DNA of 64,000 bases from Astrothelium macrocarpum. Its lineage: Eukaryota; Ascomycota; Dothideomycetes; Trypetheliales; Trypetheliaceae. The position numbers and the translations under genes are program-made. The stretch spans positions 1 to 64,000 of the forward strand of contig JAGEMR010000151.1 in assembly GCA_021030915.1 (NCBI GenBank), read 5' to 3'. This document shows, piece by piece, positions 57,472 through 64,000 of the stretch. The first letter of the stretch is position 1, and each line of letters opens with the position of its first letter. The notes beneath the pieces were generated by a model. It was not told the DNA's origin. It worked only from the letters and a program-made list of their open reading frames with translations, and did no database searches.

Positions 57472-59702
57472 ATGGGCAAAAGCAAAAAGAAGCACGCGCC
57501 AAAACCCAAGATAGCTACTGACAATAAGCGGCCGAAGAATTTCTCAAATAACCGTACGTACTACTACGGCATGTTTTATGTAGTAGCCACATATATTCAC
57601 ATCCCTTCCAGCGTCTGGGCCGCCATTCTCCCTCAGAGATGCAGCCATTCACACCGAGCGATACCACCAATCTGCCATGTCAAACAGGCCTCTGCGCTAC
57701 GAGACAATCAAGTTTGTTAGCGCTGGTACATCTACACCAATATCGCCTGAAAAGGATGCAAACAGCGCTACCAATGTGGACCTGCCTACTGCTACATTGA
57801 GGGATAGTGTTTCAAACAACACTGCTGCTTTGACGAATCGCCCACTCGAATCAAAGGAAACAGCTACAGATCAATCTCAACCTTTGTTTATTATGGATAC
57901 ACACGGATCTAACAAACATCTCAATACAGGCTTTGACGATCCTCAAGTTCGCTTCCCTTCACCTACTCCGTCAAACTCTAGCGAAGAAGAAATCGTCTTC
58001 CAAGGCAGAGCCGCCGCACAAACTGTGCAGAAACCTCAGAACACAGCAAGACCGACACAATCTCACGGGAACAATATCACTGCCAGTGCCAAACCCCCGA
58101 TACAGAGTGGTTCGCATACACCAACAAGCTCAAAGCCGTCAGCAAGGCCTTCTTGGGACGACTCGCCTGCGTGGGCCCATGTAGATGAAAGAGCAATGAA
58201 GAGCTCCGCCGTAGACCCGCCTACAGGGGAACATCCAAAAGAGGACGCAGTGCAATGGTCGCGAGAACGACTTCTGGCGACAATGATGAGCTCTGCCGTA
58301 GACTCCACAACGCATTCCTCTCGCCGCTCCAAGAATGCTCGGAAGCGCCAGAACCGGAAGTTTCGTGAAAACGATGAGGAAGCCTTGGATGATTATATCT
58401 CAAACATGCTGGAGCACAATGGCCACCTTAATGACGAAGATAAACCCAATGACACCAAATCTAACCCCGCGACCTACACGGTTTGGGAATGGAGTGATGA
58501 TGACAACGAGGAAAACGATGAAGATAGTAATGAGGGCGAGCTCAATGATAATGATGATGATGACGAGTCGGAATCTGATAGCGAGTATGAAGAGCTTATG
58601 AGGCTGAGAGACGAGGAAGATCTTGTGGAGCGTCGGAAAGCCCGCATGACAGATGAGCATATTGCCAGGATTTTGTCAAAGCAGGAAGAACTGGGTATGG
58701 GCTCTGATGACATTGTTTTATTTGATGGTCTGGACATCGACGACGACGACGATGGTGATGATGTTGAGGATGGTGACGAGGATGGGGAAATTGACGATGT
58801 TGAAGGAGATGGTGAGTTTGGCTTTGGTTTGGTTGACAGATCAAAGGGCAAAGGACTTGGAAAGAACGCGTACAGATTGGAAGACCAGCCTTATGGACAC
58901 TTCGGCGTCATGGACTCTCAGCATCCAAACCTACAGGCTGGTTCAAAGTTATTCGATTCTAGCGCAGCCTATGGGGGTTTAGACGATGATCAGCGCACCG
59001 CGATGCACAATACATGGGAAGTCGATCGTCAGAAGAAACGACAACGCAAGCGAGAGCGCCAAGAGCTGCGTGCCCAGGGCTTGTTGGGAAATAAGAATGG
59101 CAAACCAGATCTATCCGTAAAATACTCACAAGGGATAGACGTGCAGCAAATCATCGATGAGATTCGCGACTTTCTCGTGGCGAATCACAATAGGCAGGCA
59201 CAAATCCGTTTCATTGCGCATTTACATCATACTAATTTCTGTCTGTAGCCAGCCTTTCCCTCCCATGGATAAGTCCGATCGGAAAACGCTCCACGTAATT
59301 GCCAATGCTTTCCATCTCAAATCCAAGTCCGTGGGCTCGGGAAAATCTCGCTATCCTGTGCTATTTAAAACGTCAAGAACAGTGGCGGTCGATGACGACA
59401 ACGCCCTGAATCGAGCAGTAAACAAAGTCTCGAGAATGTATACTTCTCATCCCAGCATGAGATCTAAAGATCGCAAGTCTAAAGGACTACCGCCACGCCG
59501 TGGTGGTACTGCAGCAGCGTCTTACCAGGACGGTGATCTTGTCGGTCGCGGTGCACCCGAGATTGGTGCAGAGAACAAAGGGCGAAGTTTGTTGGAGAAA
59601 ATGGGTTGGAGTCATGGGATGGCGCTTGGATCCGAGGATAACAAGGGCATTCTTCACCCTCTAGAGCATGTGGTGAAGAACTCTAAGTCGGGATTGGGTT
59701 AA
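57472..59702 (+). CDS. SQS1: R3H and G-patch splicing protein Sqs1/Pfa1
   Basis: Exons 57472-57553, 57612-59197 and 59253-59702 give 705 residues. A basic start (MGKSKKKHAPKPK) leads to PPFSLRDAAIHTE, a conserved N-terminal block, then long Ser-rich and acidic Asp/Glu regions (~270-400). An R3H domain follows (IIDEIRDFLVANHNRQ, PPMDKSDRKTLHVIANAF, RYPVLFKTSRT). A C-terminal G-patch reads LLEKMGWSHGMALG, KGILHPLEHVVK. Sqs1 stimulates the DEAH helicase Prp43 in pre-mRNA splicing disassembly and ribosome biogenesis. The second intron (59198-59252) appears to use GC rather than GT at its donor. It has a perfect TACTAAT branch site. Confidence 0.9.
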
Positions 59703-60540
59703 ATGGGCGCTGCGGAATGGCGGAGACGCCGGCATCTACGGTCGGCGTTGCGCGTGGCATGATTCCAATGACGGTCAAATGTTATTGAAGACGGCCGATG
59801 AAGTGCTAAATTTTACTTTCTTTGATGCTATGCCAGTGTTGCATCTCGTAGGCATTTGACATGGAGGTGTGCGTCATGGCTTTCGGTTAGGTATGGTGCG
59901 GGATTAAATAGATGGTATACCATTAGAACATCCTGGCAGCTTGCAAATACAGCTTGTACTGCACAGTGACTTTTTTATGATAGTCATGCTTCAAGGTACC
60001 TAGTGAAAATATTTGTAATGTTTTTGGCGTAAACGAGCTGGATGTGTTGTTGTTGAATGAGAAATTTGGTATTTTGATTTATTTCTTGATGACATGTAGA
60101 GCCAAAACCATAAAGTCAATTCACTACAAAAGCATTCCAGCCAGCTTCCAACACCAACAAACATGCCAACAAACTAGTTAAAACATATAGATAAAAGGAC
60201 ATAGCCAAGTAGGTATCACTTCATTCAATGTAAAGGAATAAGCACCAGGGTGCGAAGTTCCGTGGTCGCGAGGGACGTCTACAGGAAAGATATTATGAGA
60301 CTTGGGCGGTAGACCGATACTATAGCCATGAAACGGGTCTGTGGTACACCACCGAGAGCACAAGCAGAGATGATAGAGATTAGATATTCTCCGCACAGTC
60401 AAAACGTACGAATTAGACAAGCACACTAATTTAAACTAGACGTTCTCCATTACCTCATCTACTAGCTATTCTACAGGTACATCAGAATTAGTACAACAAA
60501 TACTCTTAGCCGTAGTACAACACAAGCATATACAACCTAA
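59703..60540. other. Intergenic between convergent SQS1 and glycosyltransferase
   Basis: 838 bp, A/T-richer toward the right. No gene recognised. Confidence 0.45.
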
Positions 60541-61881
60541 CTAGGCGATTTCCTTTGCAAACTCCTTCCCACTCAACTCCTCAATCGCCTGCACCGCACT
60601 CTTCACCGCATCATACCCAGCATATTCCTCCCTCAACTCCTCCGCCCTCCGCTTAAACGCCCTCGAAATCAACGCCCTCACCACCGCCTCCCTCACCTGC
60701 TGCTCTCCGGGCGTCTGCGTGTGCAGATTGATGCCCACGCCGACCCGCTCCACCGTCGCCGCATTCTCCCCCTTATCCTCCGTCTCACCGGCCACCACCA
60801 ACGGCACGCCGGCCGCCAGCGCCTGGCTCACGGTGCCGAAGCCGCCGTTCGACACGACGAGGTCCGTGTGCGGCAGCACGGCCTCGAACGGGATCCACTT
60901 GGCGACGCGCGCGTTGCCGGGGACGGCGAAGGTCTCGGGGAGCGTGGCGGCAGCCGTGCATGCGAGCACGCGGACGGGGAGGTCGGCGCAGGCGCGGAGG
61001 GTCGGCTCGATCAGCTCCGAGGATTGCATGGAGGGGAGCGAGCCCGAGGTTACGACGACGAGGGGCGGGGCCGTGTCGTGGAGGACGAAGGAGTCGAACC
61101 AGGAGGGTAGGGCTGGGGAGTCGTTGGAGCCGAGGATGGTGCCGACGAAGCGGATGTGGGAGGGGAGATCGGAGCGGGGGGGTTCGAGGGAGGGGATGCT
61201 GAGCGAGAGAAATAGGTCCGGGGCGAGGAAGAAGTTGTCGAGGACGAAGTTGGAGGGACGGGTCTTGGTGCAGCCGAGTTGTTTGAGGTGCTCCTGGAGG
61301 ATGGCGTCCGGGCGGGAGAACATTTGTTTGGCGGCTTCGTTCATGGCCATGTTCTGTTCCTCGCCTTGGGATGGCATGCACATGCCAAATGGCGCGGTGT
61401 CTTTTGACAGCATGCAGATCGGGAAGGGCCCAACACCAATGGCGGGTACGCGGCGACCAGGCGCGCCGAGCAGCATTGGTAATAGCCCATAGACCGTTGC
61501 ATCATACATGATTACCACTCTCTTCCTCTCCAATGCAGGCCGTGTTAGCACTGACTGAAGTGTTGCATGCTGGTCGGGCATGGATTTAAGAAAGAAGTGT
61601 TCCAGGTCAAAATTCAATCGCTCGGGGCCTGGAGGTACGTTCTCACGCTCGGGCAGATTGGCAGCAAAGTCTTCTATACCGTACGCAGCACCGCCTTCGA
61701 ATGGGACGAATTCGACACCAGTGGACTCTATGGAGGTCCTGAACGCAGGCGCGCAGACGAAAGTGATCGAGTACCCAAGTTTGCGAAGCGCGACAGCCAA
61801 TGCTTTGAGTGGTCGGACATGGCCATAGGCTGGGTTAGCCGCCATGACAATGTGTGTCTCCTGTGGTTCGGGGATAGTCAT
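60541..61881 (-). CDS. UDP-glycosyltransferase (GT1, MGT-like)
   Basis: A single frame of 446 residues. The N-terminal Rossmann lobe starts THIVMAANPAYGHVRPLKALAVAL. The C-terminal donor lobe has PLVVVTSGSLPSMQ, VAKWIPFEAVLPHTDLVVSNGGFGTVSQALAAGVPLVV and a final ETEDKGENAATVERVGVGI, the GT1 nucleotide-sugar signature (usually HxGxGT; here S-N-G-G-F-G-T). Enzymes of this type move sugar from UDP- or dTDP-donors onto small molecules. The MGT-like layout and lack of introns recall bacterial macrolide glycosyltransferases, and fungi have many such genes. The acceptor is unknown. No biosynthetic cluster is visible beside it. Confidence 0.82.
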   Translation of the reverse strand: MTIPEPQETHIVMAANPAYGHVRPLKALAVALRKLGYSITFVCAPAFRTSIESTGVEFVPFEGGAAYGIEDFAANLPERENVPPGPERLNFDLEHFFLKSMPDQHATLQSVLTRPALERKRVVIMYDATVYGLLPMLLGAPGRRVPAIGVGPFPICMLSKDTAPFGMCMPSQGEEQNMAMNEAAKQMFSRPDAILQEHLKQLGCTKTRPSNFVLDNFFLAPDLFLSLSIPSLEPPRSDLPSHIRFVGTILGSNDSPALPSWFDSFVLHDTAPPLVVVTSGSLPSMQSSELIEPTLRACADLPVRVLACTAAATLPETFAVPGNARVAKWIPFEAVLPHTDLVVSNGGFGTVSQALAAGVPLVVAGETEDKGENAATVERVGVGINLHTQTPGEQQVREAVVRALISRAFKRRAEELREEYAGYDAVKSAVQAIEELSGKEFAKEIA

Positions 61882-64000
61882 GACTGCAGATGGATATCTG
61901 ATTTCCGATAGATGGGTTCTAGCTTCTCTGGGAAATATGGGATAAGAACAAGAGCCCTTTTGTTTGCCTCAGCGGTACCAACAAAGCTATATGCGGCGAA
62001 GACTTGAAGTACTGATATGGCGAAATATAAGAACAGAAAAGCTTATGAGAGATTGGCAAGAAACCCGTTTCTGAAATCGACAATGGAGCAACAAGTACGT
62101 TGAAATAGTTTGACACGTCCTTTGTAAAAATGAAATAACGGGAAACTAAGCACTAGGGAAAAGGAGATATATATTTTGTGTGTTGATGAAAGGAAAGCAG
62201 AGGCACAGAACCCTTGGCGTACTTGGTGGCTGAAGATCCGCGTAACATATTTTTACCTATGGGGCTTCTGCAGCTGCCGATCTGATCCGGACATAGCCAG
62301 CCATTTGGCCCACTAAGGAGCAACAAGACAGGCGTGGTCCAGGATTAGAGTGACTTGAAAGGCTAGCTATTGTTGTTGCTGGAAGCGGACTTCGTCAGCA
62401 AATGCTATTTTAGCATCTGCTGTTCTCGCAAGGCAGGCCGAAAATTGGAAAGGTGGAACGATTGGTTGAATTGATAAGGCAATTGAGACTCACCAAGGTA
62501 TGTTGATTCAGCTTGTAGAGACCGGTGTCATTGGCCCCAGCCGCCAGGGAACTGGACCAGTTCCATTAATTATCGGGAGATATCATCCTTGGAATATTTA
62601 CAGCTTGTCATTCCTATTAGAAGGAGGCTTTGGATTGTCGAGGAATGTTGTAGCGATACGGCATAGAAATGCCCATAGTATACCTGGCTTTTGGTGCAGC
62701 CGTTGAGAATATGAGGATCAAGAAAATTTACCATTCAATAGTGTTGCAAGCTGATCCAACGCCATGAGGCTGAAAAGCAATGCTACAATTGGATGGGACC
62801 TGGCACGACCGACCGGTTTCAAGTTCAGCTTCCGCCATGAAAGATTTGTCCCGACTCAATCCTCATCAAATTCGAATAATATGGCCATACACTCTCTGAT
62901 GTTACATGACATCAAAAGAAAAACTCCAAAGTTCAGCGATCAGAGATGACAAAGTATTGGATAATGAGGAGATTTCGGTTTGAGGCTGAGTTGGTTTGGC
63001 TCCGGCGAAGTTGAGGTGCAGGGTCTTGTGGGGCTGTAATTTAACCTTCGTTGCGCGCAGCTCGGTAGCGTGAAGTACTCATTAGAGGAGTAACACTTTC
63101 GAACTGCGTTTGACCGGATCGACGAATTTTTGAGTCAAGCTCAGTGTGATGATCTAGAACTTGTTGGATCTGGGGTTATTCGGATGCGTGGCTTGACATA
63201 TTTAATTGCTTCCTATACAATGTAGGAGATGAACTGCTCGATGGTATGGGTGATGTCCAATTCCGAGTCTATCGACGGTTCGAACCACCTCGAATGATAC
63301 AAGTAAAAAGCTTAGCTGCTGACGCTTCATGGGTGCGACTAAATGAAAAGCTGTTTTTGCATCTTTGAGGGTTAGGGTTAGGGTTGCGAATAGGACTTAG
63401 AGAGGAAACGACTCCAAGTGATTTGTTACGTGGGCGGTTTTAATGGTCAATGTAGACAATGACATATATCTGACCTGTAGAAGCACTCAGCTGTGTCAAT
63501 CCTGAGTTGATTATTTGTAATTTGGTCGAGTCGTTTGAAGCGTCTTTCACCAGGATGCAACTGAACCAGGTGAATATTTAGTCAAAGGGGTGGGACAAGT
63601 CGTTGGGCGTGTTTGTAAGGTATGGTGCATGTTCCTCAAGCGTCCCCTAATCGGTTCTTACGTCACCATCACATATCCCTTCATTTCATCTGCTTGTGGC
63701 TCTTTGAGTACCTATTGACACAAAGGCATGAGAGTCCTATTCGCGAAGGTAACGAATTCAGCAGCGATTTTCATGATCTTCTTCACCGACGTCGATGCAT
63801 CGAGTAGGCATCTCGGAGTCGAAATGCAGGTATGGTGCTGGTATATATTCAAATCCGCTGACCAAAACAAGAACGAGCTTATAATTTTAACCTTCCCCGC
63901 AATCTCTACAGCGTCACTATGGGCCGTTCCAAAGAGCCGGAGTACTTGGGCGCTGCAATGAGGACCTGACTCAGGGGCCCCCAGCACCATGACATCAACC
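61882..64000. other. Gene-poor right end, 2.1 kb
   Basis: Upstream of the glycosyltransferase. Only short frames with no family features are present. It contains a telomere-type hexamer array at 63369-63385 (listed separately). The sequence looks like ordinary intergenic DNA with no transposon motif. Confidence 0.45.
63369..63385 (+). repeat. Interstitial telomere-like motif (GGGTTA)n
   Basis: GGGTTAGGGTTAGGGTT, almost three units of the TTAGGG repeat used at fungal telomeres. It stands alone in unique sequence. It may be a binding site for a Tbf1/Teb1/Taz1-type Myb protein, or a scar of break repair. Confidence 0.7.

Noticed and set aside
60719..61492. 257-codon plus-strand frame over the glycosyltransferase
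   Set aside because: No family features; the minus frame carries the GT1 signature.
63270..63300. GGTTCGAACC resembling a tRNA B box
   Set aside because: No A box or cloverleaf could be formed in the 80 bases upstream, and there is no T run after it.
1..64000. CRISPR arrays, operons or phage-like modules
   Set aside because: Spliced eukaryotic genes throughout; no regularly spaced repeats other than the ankyrin array and the 15-bp A/T repeat.

Overview
This window is nuclear DNA of a filamentous ascomycete (Pezizomycotina). The evidence is split genes with short GT-AG introns of about 45-130 nt and TACTAAT/CTAAC-like branch sites, a histone H2A ending in SQEL, fungal-specific families (AcrB, Sha1/ASPM-like, a fungal amidoligase), a PNP-NACHT-ankyrin NLR, and an AT-rich isochore at the left edge. 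I cannot fix the order or species. All coordinates were worked out by hand from reading frames and splice sites.

Left part (1-9.3 kb) is accessory. It opens with an AT-rich block carrying a 15-bp tandem repeat, then an F-box gene, a large two-exon NLR (3334-7774, minus) with a near-identical ankyrin array whose last repeat is broken, and a small Cys-rich protein ending in a CaaX-like box.

The rest (9.8-60 kb) is dense housekeeping sequence. In order: SDHAF3, MTQ2, acrB, a hotdog thioesterase, an ETFRF1/LYRM5-like protein, a methyltransferase, CCR4, a SEC14-type protein, a fungal amidoligase, an SDR pseudogene, an AMMECR1 homologue, an ASPM/Sha1-like protein, TFIIIC subunit TFC4, SYS1, COA6, a PARG-like protein, SLM5, mitoferrin, a spastin-type AAA ATPase, NDUFB9, KGD2, divergent H2A/H2B, ATG4 and SQS1. 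A UDP-glycosyltransferase and a 2.1 kb gene-poor stretch close the window.

At least seven genes act in mitochondria: assembly of complexes I, II and IV, ETF regulation, the TCA cycle, iron import and tRNA charging. Three of these are LYR-motif proteins. Several pairs are divergent across short shared promoters (SDHAF3/MTQ2, thioesterase/ETFRF1, SYS1/COA6, NDUFB9/KGD2, H2A/H2B, ATG4/SQS1).

The most unusual signal is compositional. At least eight loci have a local GC-rich patch in the 3' third of a gene, inside which the + strand flips abruptly from C-rich to G/T-rich. This happens whichever way the gene points. Other points of interest are likely C-to-T nonsense changes in the NLR tail and the SDR pseudogene, a 9-nt microexon coding the catalytic D-S-M of the thioesterase followed by a one-base frame conflict, and a probable GC-AG intron in SQS1.
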